Source: Pirellulaceae bacterium (GTDB lineage: Bacteria > Planctomycetota > Planctomycetia > Pirellulales > Pirellulaceae). From it: a stretch of DNA of 46,511 bases. The stretch is from the NCBI GenBank assembly GCA_020852965.1, contig JADYZV010000125.1, positions 1 through 46,511 on the forward strand, given 5' to 3'. The position numbers were made by a program, and so were the translations under genes. Under the pieces are notes generated by a model. The model did not search any database. It had not been told where the DNA came from and saw only the letters and a program-made list of their open reading frames with translations. Positions 26,501 to 34,554 of the stretch are shown in pieces (the stretch's first letter is position 1; the number at the start of each line of letters is the position of its first letter).

Positions 26501-28277
26501 CGCGCAATTGACTAGTTGCCGATGGAGATTGGATGGAATTCTTGCTCGAGAAGCCATTTGGGAAAGCGTCAGCCAGATAGCGAGAGTACAAAATAAATTC
26601 AAGCCAGGAACCGTTCTTTCTTCTAAAACAAGTAGGGAACTGGCAGATATCAGCGAGGAACTTTTCCTCGCGCTCAATCCACTAACCTTCAACGATATCC
26701 TCTTTGAACTGCTGGACAACAAAACCTCCGTTTCGCCTGAGCTTGCAGGTGAACTTTCGCGTTTTATCAACAAGGCTGCATGGAAAGAAATTGAGGGTAT
26801 TGAGTCTCTACGACCTGAACTTGAGACAGTGACAGAGCGTCTTTCCCAGTTGATGTTTCAAACTAAAGATGGTGGCTGGGCGCGTTCGCAAGAGCTGCTT
26901 TGCGACAAAGAACATCCTTCTTGTAGCGATGACGAGCAGGCACGAGCAGCATTTGCACCGCTAGAGAGATTACTGGGAGAAGACTACGAAGGCCAAGGAC
27001 TGGAGCTCTATTTCGTATGCAGAGGTGGACTCAGAGTAGATGCTGAAACGATGGTTTCCTGGTTAGCAGAAGCTACGAATCACGCAGCTCGAACGGCTGG
27101 CCTCAAATATCTGAGTACGGGTTTACAGAGGTTGCAAATGCAAAATATTCTTCGCCCACCCGCGAGTACTTATCGGACGAAATGGCTACTAGACAAACTG
27201 GAAGTCCACCGGGCAGCCCAAGGTCTTGAGGACCATGAAAAGGCGCTGATAGATATTACGTTGGGCTTCATGGCATATTCAGCTCCAGTTGTTTCTGCAA
27301 GCATACAACGCGTGCGTACTTGTAAAGAGATTCTTGAAGACACTTATTCATGGTGGGCCGAGAACAAACGCGACATACTTACGACGCATGATTCCGCCGT
27401 CTACGCCTCCGGCGAATTACCCTTACTGAGCTTTTCTCCCGCGAAGCTTGATTCTGATCTGAATGCCAAAAAGGAATGGCTAAAGCTTTTTTTTCGCGGC
27501 ATCATGTTTCGCATTGGCCGTTTGACTCCTCAGCAAGCGAGGCATTTCCTACGGGACTTCGAAGATCGGGGGTGGCTTGCACAACTGGCAGACAACGACA
27601 CACCAAGCGAGTGGTTTCGAATACTCGACGAGTATTTGGAGCAAGACTCCCAGCGTTCGATGTACTACCACTACATGAACCAGTTTCTAGCTTACTATCA
27701 GGTGGCTCGCTGGCTGCCAAACTATGTTCGAGCGTTTGAGGCCGTGACGAGACCGGGAGTCAATCTCAAAAATTTGGGGCAGATTACGGAAATCACCAAT
27801 CTTCGCACCAGCCACATATTTGAAGGAGCCACCGGCTTTGACGCCCCACCTTGTTACGTAACGATGGGCAAAGGCTCGCATTTCGTACTTCGGGAGGTCA
27901 TACGGTCGAGAATCAAGCAGGCGGAGGCGAATCTTGAGAAGTATAAAGTGAATCCACAGTTATCTCAGCAGGCGTTTGTGCCCTCGCTGGCGGTGCTTCG
28001 GCTGCTTGAGGATATCACTGGGGACTATAGCTGGACTGAAGTGCCCAGCTCACGTGAAGCTTATATGTATCAATCCAAACGAATTAGTACATTGCTTACC
28101 GAGCATCTTGGTCCAGAGCGAGCAACTTTTGGCGGTAATTATGACATTCCTTTGTTGGCGCTAAATTGGACCGATTTCGCTGAAGACCGTGCATGTATCT
28201 TTGGCTATAGTTCGGACAGTGGTTCGGATCCTAACGAACTGGACTTCTTGGCAGAATCGGAAGAAAACAATGAATGA
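20526..28277 (+). CDS. Giant sacsin-like protein with two HSP90-type ATPase domains
   Basis: A 2583-aa protein. The first Bergerat (GHKL) ATPase domain is at the N-terminus: ELVQNADDAGAD (residues 29-40) and KIGKFGLGLKSVFHLCE (94-110). A second complete domain begins near residue 1590: ELFQNADDA (1596-1604), HWGRGIN, and GFGLGFKSV (1690-1698). The remainder is largely helical with no transmembrane segment. Sacsin-type proteins use such domains as ATP-driven chaperones, and bacterial sacsin-like ATPases occur in predicted conflict systems. It follows the TPR/nuclease gene by 105 nt and overlaps the helicase gene by 8 nt. Two ATP sites in one chain may replace a dimer. Role in phage defence is inferred from context. 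Confidence 0.85.
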   Translation: MAGISVDVVSYLRTNLRDRYKDSYSILKELVQNADDAGADELHLTSYEAMGAYFKHPLLKGPLVCIVNNAEFTLNDACAIHQAGIGTKGLDEDKIGKFGLGLKSVFHLCEALFYVSSAIGENSAPLSSHAHKYRRDGLLNPWHEQRYEHWDELEEHDIKNLKLLVEAQLRKSPSGLPENWFAIFLPLRLPEHCIDPAQANAQELTPAEQLTLAKQWALEPKFPTLPGADERDLLDARQHIERVHGVMPLLTRVRLIRFSRATAQTWKTPEVTATIEFRCETERLNWRRMSTGTHREHGAIVVQQNEIAPFESVYAVAHTLAELPELKRIVQSASWPWMDALDEDQGWQRKPAVAKQHGAVAILDTEGPGVVSINRAVFLPLAETNNRGFQSEICCGGSRSFRISLHGYCFVDAGRLGIDEANEGEEQSARQLWNQTLIDNVVLPLVIPALEEYRNKIGQLADRDERLKNLTDGLSKAFSHHYESCICRDNSWNYLLRGKKAQWEICPNATPLISLPGSQDEIGTLLKLFPALSSLSKDHVFVLCDMPSLSSGATYEWPVHIAEQLLSSVPVDPVTRDPDLLSALVEFCEHLKRELGSAIESALCDLIRRILSDEKVPLSRLRSNESNRICFAALLNLVADSRKLWIPFRDDLVGESENLMDGLQAVTKQRIVIPSVLDPRKRSVDLADDEALRIFAQLASTEATGANEDGYRKLMSETVDWMLDAWPQAVDKILDAPLCDLRLFYARDFSSQTVTKFSPFELYAAAYEHRLFGSSAQLCDKLQSCVVDLAVLYIDSPSGCFTKALGSDLPPCTPKYCTELLGKRPRLIPELAPRVALLEQLTSVGADADWASIRYLLHGQPEGVADELGLVAMDKGPWSMLAERLLQANAQDWRGISEDLLDNLTSADKRNLWIESCGPATVAQLVKEVDTLTLDLSSLATDRAARYTIIRNWPADQEELLRSLPIFSKSDGSFTPITQHTFINSGNVAPPSDLFSDLQLIEDPDGVLASRQLAPTLNSQDILKKLLEEKGCHKHWLFIMDQLDAATDPAVRSLLGQAPWLTTKDGVAVSPKHVICEDTLESYVAKLKAQGATLVHQSELLSDLTAHQKWQRVATGFCPTTDSLCRTIGESVRVLPCYRVGAGTWQDGLLESLLELFADSNDLLPAIGLIEALRNLPGIGLQQLEKLLLPVIGKRIDVACSVQALNHIRGRHEGATSAQKRGYLRIFNSLLDEGLLQDGFAERLDEISLLNQIGEWREASELAIEGYNIAPTSLVHETQLEVLRKHRVGVGKAPESHLTGGILSGDGFDESHISRGVRAFEEYLKQWRTDEIPGDAVASLIAMLGAKDGLREMYDRFKDGRDWQATKNLLFGSPSIQSRYDSYRFWISEAEPRKVDAINIRGNRFHADVATEITSLFDGFGDGRYIQFILLPGNEKCFHIRLRKIEVDKLNQSQQLEILRNTIIAIRSGIYQISGGEIDEEWEKITNVNQLDIDIAQQLILDSSAMLLETQLAGNLPAVLKEIFRDLHSVRQREKVSEQSDCSQGELESIRKEKRKVFERLRHSLSEDEEVKRHLIQMIRSRLESQSYDQSSIPFELFQNADDAVIELSSLASDDELERMRPASLRDQFLIEFDRIGDSPVLRFLHWGRGINQYRGISRENQDFSRDMERMLVLQGSGKHGEGTEKRTGGFGLGFKSVLFVCDQPVVFSGARSRFRVLAGVYPASLSDRQDKRDEERLKKRLEEFGDHNHKGTIVELLLEDGIDGDALLNRFRAYAGYLVVFSRAIRKCDVGSITSPVSFTWQPQRILENIDVGDLVGPTGRHTALVVKSADSSDAVLIPLDKLGVNPNLTAGVPEIWVTTPTGHEGRSGMLVNGAFDVNPGRTQLRDTPQNTQRANKIGLALGNALGHLFEFATNDWNSCRQPLGCTQLSSKQFWSSLWTAATNALSSNSTDPAKQVVQTVFFGSEHNGILKLISSYPALPTGLRGDYDVLAQLTSCRWRLDGILAREAIWESVSQIARVQNKFKPGTVLSSKTSRELADISEELFLALNPLTFNDILFELLDNKTSVSPELAGELSRFINKAAWKEIEGIESLRPELETVTERLSQLMFQTKDGGWARSQELLCDKEHPSCSDDEQARAAFAPLERLLGEDYEGQGLELYFVCRGGLRVDAETMVSWLAEATNHAARTAGLKYLSTGLQRLQMQNILRPPASTYRTKWLLDKLEVHRAAQGLEDHEKALIDITLGFMAYSAPVVSASIQRVRTCKEILEDTYSWWAENKRDILTTHDSAVYASGELPLLSFSPAKLDSDLNAKKEWLKLFFRGIMFRIGRLTPQQARHFLRDFEDRGWLAQLADNDTPSEWFRILDEYLEQDSQRSMYYHYMNQFLAYYQVARWLPNYVRAFEAVTRPGVNLKNLGQITEITNLRTSHIFEGATGFDAPPCYVTMGKGSHFVLREVIRSRIKQAEANLEKYKVNPQLSQQAFVPSLAVLRLLEDITGDYSWTEVPSSREAYMYQSKRISTLLTEHLGPERATFGGNYDIPLLALNWTDFAEDRACIFGYSSDSGSDPNELDFLAESEENNE

Positions 28278-30927
28278 ACCACTGAATCGTGGTCAGCGCG
28301 TGCGCGTGGCCGGCCACGGACTGGGAGAGGTGCAGGCAGATCTAGGTCAGACCGTTATTGTTCGATTTGGAACTGAGATCCACGAATGTGATCGCAGCAG
28401 CGTTCAGGTCATACAAGACGCGCGACAAGCCTTTGCAAGTGGGACCGCACACTCTCCCCTGGAAGTCGTCACGCGAGTGCAAGCTGAGTGCATTAGCTCC
28501 ATCAATGCTACTTGGGGAATGTTCGCTCGCAGCAAAATATCCCTGCTGCCCCATCAGCTTTGGGTGTGCAGGAAAGTGCTCGAAACATGGCCCGCCCGAT
28601 GGCTAGTCGCCGATGATGTTGGCCTGGGCAAGACGATCGAAGCGGGGTTGATCTTGTCTGCCTTGAAATCCAGGGGATTGCTCGAGCGATTACTAATACT
28701 CTGCCCAGCGTCGCTGGTCGAGCAATGGCAGTACCGATTGCGCACGATGTTCGATCTGCGAACCAGCGTCTATGCGCCTGACGCTGACGGGGAGCGTACG
28801 GATTTCTGGAATACCAATCCACGAGTGGTTGCGTCGCTCCATACACTACGCATCGAAAATAAGGGTCGTCAGAAGCGGCTCATTGAGTCGGAACCCTGGG
28901 ATGTCGTGCTGGTCGACGAGGCACACCACTTGAATGCGGACGAGCAGGCAGGTCCCACGCTGGGATTCAAACTGGTTCAACGGCTAGAAACCGCCAACCG
29001 AGTTCGATCGATGATCTTTTTCACCGGCACACCGCACCGTGGCAAGCCATTCGGTTTTTTATCACTGCTGAGCTTGCTGCGACCCGATGAGTTTGGCCCC
29101 AAGAAGGCGATGAAGGAGCAATTGCGCAATCTGCCAAACGTGATGATTCGCAACAACAAGCAGAACGTGACGGACCTCCACGGCAAGCAGTTGTTTCAGC
29201 CACTCGTCGTTGAGCCCCGCACCTATACCTACTCTGCCGCTGAGGCAAAATTCTACGATATGCTGACCGAGTTTATCGTTTCAGGCAAAGCTTATGCGAG
29301 TCATTTAGGCGGACGCGATGGCAGGGCCGTCATGCTAGTGCTCATTTCCATGCAAAAGCTAGCCTCTAGTTCCGTCGCGGCCATCCTTCGCGCACTGCGT
29401 GGACGGCTAGCGAGGATAGATGTGGAGACAGATTCGATTGAAAGTCAACGCCTTGCTAATCAGCAGGAGGAGTTGGAAGAAAATGGAGACTTGGACGACG
29501 CGGCTGCAATCGACGAACGCATAGCCGAAATTCGCTTGCGATTGATGAAGGACGAGAAGGAGTGGCTGACGAAGCTCATTGATGCCGGAGAAGAGGTAGA
29601 CGAGGAAACCAAGATCCAGTCCATCGTTGCCGAGATCGAGAAACTAGACACCTCCGTATTGCTGTTCACAGAATACAAAGCGACCCAGTCGCTGCTACTG
29701 TCACGTCTGATTGCTCGATTCGGAATTGAATCCGTGAGTTTCATCAACGGGGATGAGGAAGCTCGTGGGGTTCGACTGCCCAATGGCAAGGAGACCACGC
29801 TTCGCAAACGTCGCTCGGAAGCCGCCGACCAGTTCAATGAAGGTACAGTGCGTTTCCTGGTTTCGACAGAGGCGGCCGGCGAAGGAATTGACTTGCAGCA
29901 GAAGTGCCACACTTTGATTCACGTTGACCTGCCGTGGAACCCAATGCGATTGCACCAGCGTGTAGGGCGGCTCAATCGCTACGGTCAAACGGAGCGGGTT
30001 CAAGTGATTAGCTTCCGCAACCCCTCCACGGTTGAAAGTCGCATCTGGGAAAAGCTAACTGAAAAAATTGAGCACATCAACAATGCTTTACGACAAGCCA
30101 TGGCAGATCCGGAAGATCTATATCAACTAGTTCTGGGGATGACGCCACCTAACGTCTTTCGGGATGTGTTCGCTTCGGGTGGTGACGTTCCTGCCGAACG
30201 GTTTGACGAATGGTTCGATCGCGAGACCGCGACTTTCGGTGACGCGGATGTGATTGATACGGTGAAGCAGCTAGTTGGCAATTGCTCACGCTTCGATTTC
30301 CAGCAGATATCGGAAAAATTGCCCAAGGTGGATCTTCCCGATCTGATCCCTTTTATGCAGAACAGCCTTGTTCTGAATCGACGTCAGCCGCGACTCGTAG
30401 ATGGCGAGCTAAGCTTTAAGACGCCTGATTGCTGGATGTCAGACATAAGGGTATTACCAGAATATGAACGCATGGTGTTTGATCGCAATCAACGGGAATC
30501 TCGGTCGCTTGACCGCCTCCTCGGGGTTGGTCACGTAATAGTCGACTCTGCCCTGGCCCAAGCTTTGGACCTAGAGGCAACCACAGCATTCATTACCGCT
30601 GATCGTCTTGAGTCTCCAATCGCTGTGTACCGGGTCTTTGATCGAATTACAACTGATGCCCAAAATCGCAAGACGCTGGTCTATGGAGCTGCATTTTCTG
30701 CTGACGGACAGATTCGAGTGTTACCTGATTGGCAACTGTTGAAAACGCTGAACTCGCTCTCCGCCCACAGTCTTAAAGCCATGCCGGAAACGTTCACGGG
30801 AAGCCCGCTCGTCACTGACTCCCGACTGGAAGAAGCCGGAGCCCTCGCTTTGGAAACGGCGCTAGCTTCCGGCGAATTGTTTACGGCGCCGGACACCTCG
30901 CTTGTAGCATTGTTGAATCCCAAATAG
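28270..30927 (+). CDS. SNF2-family helicase (DrmD/BrxHII-like)
   Basis: An 885-aa superfamily 2 ATPase. Motif I DDVGLGKT is at residues 115-122, DEAH at 216-219, a TGTPHRG motif follows, and the C-terminal lobe has STEAAGEGIDLQ and HQRVGRLNRYGQ. A charged helical insertion lies between the lobes. Such enzymes translocate on duplex DNA and are the DrmD subunit in DISARM and a helicase subunit in some BREX types. The frame is open upstream to 28189, but the ATG at 28270 overlaps the preceding stop in ATGAATGA, a coupling arrangement, and starts at the conserved part. Bases 30013-30160 recur as a remnant at 31851. Confidence 0.9.
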   Translation: MNEPLNRGQRVRVAGHGLGEVQADLGQTVIVRFGTEIHECDRSSVQVIQDARQAFASGTAHSPLEVVTRVQAECISSINATWGMFARSKISLLPHQLWVCRKVLETWPARWLVADDVGLGKTIEAGLILSALKSRGLLERLLILCPASLVEQWQYRLRTMFDLRTSVYAPDADGERTDFWNTNPRVVASLHTLRIENKGRQKRLIESEPWDVVLVDEAHHLNADEQAGPTLGFKLVQRLETANRVRSMIFFTGTPHRGKPFGFLSLLSLLRPDEFGPKKAMKEQLRNLPNVMIRNNKQNVTDLHGKQLFQPLVVEPRTYTYSAAEAKFYDMLTEFIVSGKAYASHLGGRDGRAVMLVLISMQKLASSSVAAILRALRGRLARIDVETDSIESQRLANQQEELEENGDLDDAAAIDERIAEIRLRLMKDEKEWLTKLIDAGEEVDEETKIQSIVAEIEKLDTSVLLFTEYKATQSLLLSRLIARFGIESVSFINGDEEARGVRLPNGKETTLRKRRSEAADQFNEGTVRFLVSTEAAGEGIDLQQKCHTLIHVDLPWNPMRLHQRVGRLNRYGQTERVQVISFRNPSTVESRIWEKLTEKIEHINNALRQAMADPEDLYQLVLGMTPPNVFRDVFASGGDVPAERFDEWFDRETATFGDADVIDTVKQLVGNCSRFDFQQISEKLPKVDLPDLIPFMQNSLVLNRRQPRLVDGELSFKTPDCWMSDIRVLPEYERMVFDRNQRESRSLDRLLGVGHVIVDSALAQALDLEATTAFITADRLESPIAVYRVFDRITTDAQNRKTLVYGAAFSADGQIRVLPDWQLLKTLNSLSAHSLKAMPETFTGSPLVTDSRLEEAGALALETALASGELFTAPDTSLVALLNPK

Positions 30928-31186
30928 ATCAACTTTCCAAAATTTATTAGTCCAGCCCGTGAACGCTTACCTGCACAGAAGCGTCACAGGATGGCTGCTG
31001 ATGACAGTACCCCCAGCAGAAATTTGGAGCAGACCGCTGCCGTCAGTTCATTTCGTTTACAATGAGCCTTGTCCGTAACTTACCGCATTCGGAGTTTCGG
31101 AAACGTCGGAGGCGAGTCGAGGACACTGAGTAGATGTGTCGCTGTACTGAATGTTGCTAGTTGTCTCTACCTAACAGGATGTAACC

Positions 31187-31381
31187 ATGTCGGGGACCAT
31201 TGAATCACGCTTGGCAAGAATCGAGCGCGAGTTGGCTATTTTAAAAGCTAGAACCTCTCGTGATAAATCCAATTGGATTGCTGAAATCACGGGCTCCTTT
31301 AAGGACGACTCCGACTTTGACGAGATCGTACGGTTGGGCAAGGAAATGCGGGACGCTGAGCAACCCGAGGATAGCGACTAA
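31187..31381 (+). CDS. Small antitoxin of the second PIN pair
   Basis: A 64-aa, charged, helical protein (MSGTIESRLARIERELAIL...) with no recognised DNA-binding motif. It ends 1 nt before the toxin start at 31383, which together with its size identifies it as the antitoxin. The beginning resembles the partial gene at the left window edge. A weak AGGATG lies before the start. The pair interrupts the BREX operon between the SNF2 helicase and pglZ. Confidence 0.7.
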   Translation: MSGTIESRLARIERELAILKARTSRDKSNWIAEITGSFKDDSDFDEIVRLGKEMRDAEQPEDSD

Positions 31382-31382
31382 G

Positions 31383-31814
31383 ATGTATGTTCTCGATTCC
31401 GATCATTTGAGCATTCTGCAACGCCCCCATATGGACGAGTTTTCGAACCTATCGCGACGTTGCTCCGAACGTCCAGCTAGCGAGTTCTTTGTCTCGATCG
31501 TTTCGTTTCACGAACAGGTCAACGGCTGGACGAAGTATATCGCCAGAGCGGCGAAATCGGATGGATTGATTCGTGGGTACACCGAACTTGAAGGAATTCT
31601 CGACGCCTTCGCACGCGCCCAAGTCCTCCCATTCAGCTCAGCCGCAGCGGAAGTTTACGACGAACTTCGATCCCAACGGATACGGGTCGGAGCCATGGAT
31701 TTGCGAATTGCGTCAATTGCGATTGCCAATGGAATGACGCTCTTGACACGAAATGCTGTCGACTTTGAGCGGATTCCCAATTTGGTCTTTGAGGACTGGA
31801 CAGTCGATCTGTAG
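31383..31814 (+). CDS. vapC: PIN-domain toxin (VapC-like)
   Basis: A 143-aa protein starting MYVLDSDHLSILQ, with the first acidic ligand D5. The C-terminal AMDLRIASIAIANGMTLLTRN and VDFERI carry the other PIN acidic residues and the typical strand order. It is an expected Mg-dependent RNase, kept in check by the 64-aa protein upstream. The open frame extends upstream to 31260 in the antitoxin region, but the ATG at 31383 fits the family start. It is unrelated in sequence to the pair at 4439. Confidence 0.82.
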   Translation: MYVLDSDHLSILQRPHMDEFSNLSRRCSERPASEFFVSIVSFHEQVNGWTKYIARAAKSDGLIRGYTELEGILDAFARAQVLPFSSAAAEVYDELRSQRIRVGAMDLRIASIAIANGMTLLTRNAVDFERIPNLVFEDWTVDL

Positions 31815-31850
31815 TGGGACTCTTCCAATTGGCAGTCAAGACTGTAATCA

Positions 31851-31998
31851 TTCCGCAACCCCTCCAGGGTTGAAAGTCGCATCTGGGAAAAGCTAATCGA
31901 TAAAGTTGAACACATCAACAATGCTATACGGCAAGCCATGGCAGATGCGGAAGCCCTATATCAACTAGTTCTGTGGATGTCGCCACCTAACGTCTTTC
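31851..31998 (+). pseudogene. 148-bp remnant of a second SNF2 helicase copy
   Basis: An ungapped match to 30013-30160 of the helicase gene, starting TTCCGCAACCCCTCCA and ending CACCTAACGTCTTTC, with 13 differences counted by eye. It lies directly before pglZ, where the ancestral locus could have carried the helicase's downstream boundary. It codes for nothing useful alone. Confidence 0.85.
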
Positions 31999-32034
31999 TC
32001 CCCCCAACTCAGCCCTCCGCAGAAAAATAGCTAC

Positions 32035-34536
32035 ATGAGCCAGCGCATTCAAAAGACTCTAAAAAAGAAGTTCGAAAAACACCGGATCGTCTTTTGGTAC
32101 GACGGCGAACAGGAGCTGCGAAAAGAATTTGAAGAGCTAGACTTGGCGGACGTTGTCAAGCTGGAAATTGCGAACAACGAGTTTGGACTGAAGCATCGGT
32201 TGCTTCGCGAACAACCCAGCCAAAAGTTTCTGGTGTATAAGCAGGGAGATCAGCCACCGGACCTCTCCAACTGGTTGCTCGATGTGCAGTTGGCCCACGA
32301 TGAGTTTCGTACGGACCAAGCCGCTTTATGGCTTGCAGAGTTGGAGCTAGGGTACGAATTCAGTAGCGTCGTCCGAGATCATAGCGCATTCTTCAATAAC
32401 AAGAAGCGTCGCGAAAGCCTCAAACGAATTGTTGCGCCGGACGACACACATGGCCGCATCCGCCTGAAAATGCTGGCCGTATGCGCGTCGTCTGATCCTC
32501 GACTGGATTCGATCCTGGAAAACCTGTTGGCCGAGCACTCTGCGGGGCGGAGCGATCGCATGGCAGAGATCAAGCGTGCGAATCTGGAGGATTTCCTGTG
32601 GGAACAGGCCAACAAGACGTACAGCTATCGCTCAGACACGCCAGGCGTCCACGATTTCGTTATCGAGCTGTTCAAATCATGCTATGCCATGGGGACCGAC
32701 GGGGAGGTTCGCTTGAACTCCGAGGCGCTCGTGTTTCTCAAACGCTGGAAGGACAGTCGTCAGCATGAGGCCCCCTTCGAGGATCTATCGAATAAATGCG
32801 CCGCCATCCTGGGCATTGAAGATGAGCTGCAGCACTGCGACTATCGGCATATCATCGACTTGGACTACTTCGAGCTCATCGACCGCAAGATCCTGAGCGA
32901 CTTGGTCTCCCAGGTGAAGAACCGCACGCTATCGGCGGGAGAGTGTACCCAGTACATACGCTCTCGACGTTCGGGTCACTGGTTCTCTCGTTTTGCCGAG
33001 CTGTACAACGCTATCGACCTCGCGTCCCAATTCTTCCACACCTTGGATAATGCCAAGGTCGAGTGCGAGTCTATCGAACAAGGGCTGGAGGCGTACACGC
33101 AAAACCTCTTCAAGATTGACCAACTGTACCGCAAGTTCATCCTCAACTACCGGCGTTCACGGCAGGTGACTCTACTGGAGGAACTGGCCAACGAAGTGCG
33201 GAATCATTATACGAATACCTACTTGGTTCGGCTTTGTAATCACTGGCAATCCTGTGTTAACCGTCTGCCGGAATGGTCGCTGCCGGGCTCTATGCCGCAA
33301 TCGCAGTTCTTCAGCCGCACGGTTGATCGCTTTTTAAGCAAGAACAAAAAGATCTACGTGATTATCTCAGATGCGTTGCGGTACGAGGTAGCAGATGAAC
33401 TCGCCGCGATCATTCGACAGGAGGACCGCTTTGATGCCGAGCTGAAGCCCATGGTGACCGGCCTGCCGAGCTACACACAACTCGGCATGGCGTCCCTGCT
33501 GCCACATGGGAAGCGACAAATCAATGCAGACAAATCCGCCACGGTCAATGTCGATGGGGGTAGCTCTCAAGGAACCGCCAATCGCAACGCATTGCTCAGT
33601 GCGGCCATCGCCGGCGGTAAGGGACTGGCCATCCAAGCTGAGGAGATTTTAAACAAGACCACGGAGAGTTGCCGAGAGTTGGTTCGCGACTACGACGTGA
33701 TCTACATCTACCAAAATCGCATCGACAAAACGGGGCATTCACGAGACACCGAAAAGGATGTGTTCATCGCCGTCGAGGAGGCGATCGATGAGATCACCAA
33801 GCTGGTGAAGAAGCTTACCTCTGCCAACGCAAACAACCTATTGATCACGGCAGACCACGGATTTCTGTATCAAGACGAAGTTGTGGAGGAGAGCGACTTT
33901 TCCGTCGCGGAACCCGAGGGGGACATCCTGTTTATGGATCGTCGCTTCATACTTGGGCGAAACCTCAAGGAAGTCGATGGCGTCAAGAAGTACACGGCCG
34001 CTCAACTGGGGCTTGAGGGGGATATGGAGGTGCTCATCCCCAATTCGATCAATCGCTTCCGCAAGCGAGGCTCGTCGACGCGCTTTGTCCACGGTGGATC
34101 CACGTTGCAGGAAATTGTTGTGCCGCTCATTGAGGTCAATAAAAAACGTACGACGAATATCTCCATCGTCGATGTCGATTTGATTCCGAGTTCGACCTCC
34201 CTGATCTCTTCAGGCCAACTGGCGGTGGCGCTGTACCAAACCGCACCCGTGACCGACAAATTGCAGGCGCGCAAATTGCGAGTCGGCCTGTATTCTGCGA
34301 CTGGCGAACTGATTTCGGACAGCCACGATCTGAGTTTTGACCTGACTTCGGAAAATCCGCGTGAACGAGAACTGAAGATTCGATTGCTGCTTTCCAAGCT
34401 GGCGGATGAATTTAACAAGCAACAGGTCACGCTCCGCCTACAGGAACCGGTTGCGGGGACTTCCCATTACACTGATTACAAAGCCATTGCCTATACGCTC
34501 CGTCGCTCGTTCACCAGCGAGTTTGACTTTGAGTAA
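32035..34536 (+). CDS. pglZ: PglZ, BREX type 1 phosphatase-superfamily protein
   Basis: An 833-aa protein of the alkaline phosphatase superfamily. The type 1 start (RIQKTLKKKFEKHRIVFWYD) is clear. The metal-binding segments VIISDALRYE (residues 442-451, D446) and LITADHGFLYQ (603-613) are intact. PglZ is the defining BREX protein; it has nuclease or phosphodiesterase-like activity in characterised members and works with PglX. It is followed 18 nt later by brxL. In this locus it is separated from pglX by about 15 kb, which is abnormal for type 1. Confidence 0.93.
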   Translation: MSQRIQKTLKKKFEKHRIVFWYDGEQELRKEFEELDLADVVKLEIANNEFGLKHRLLREQPSQKFLVYKQGDQPPDLSNWLLDVQLAHDEFRTDQAALWLAELELGYEFSSVVRDHSAFFNNKKRRESLKRIVAPDDTHGRIRLKMLAVCASSDPRLDSILENLLAEHSAGRSDRMAEIKRANLEDFLWEQANKTYSYRSDTPGVHDFVIELFKSCYAMGTDGEVRLNSEALVFLKRWKDSRQHEAPFEDLSNKCAAILGIEDELQHCDYRHIIDLDYFELIDRKILSDLVSQVKNRTLSAGECTQYIRSRRSGHWFSRFAELYNAIDLASQFFHTLDNAKVECESIEQGLEAYTQNLFKIDQLYRKFILNYRRSRQVTLLEELANEVRNHYTNTYLVRLCNHWQSCVNRLPEWSLPGSMPQSQFFSRTVDRFLSKNKKIYVIISDALRYEVADELAAIIRQEDRFDAELKPMVTGLPSYTQLGMASLLPHGKRQINADKSATVNVDGGSSQGTANRNALLSAAIAGGKGLAIQAEEILNKTTESCRELVRDYDVIYIYQNRIDKTGHSRDTEKDVFIAVEEAIDEITKLVKKLTSANANNLLITADHGFLYQDEVVEESDFSVAEPEGDILFMDRRFILGRNLKEVDGVKKYTAAQLGLEGDMEVLIPNSINRFRKRGSSTRFVHGGSTLQEIVVPLIEVNKKRTTNISIVDVDLIPSSTSLISSGQLAVALYQTAPVTDKLQARKLRVGLYSATGELISDSHDLSFDLTSENPRERELKIRLLLSKLADEFNKQQVTLRLQEPVAGTSHYTDYKAIAYTLRRSFTSEFDFE

Positions 34537-34554
34537 ACAATCTAGAGACAATCA

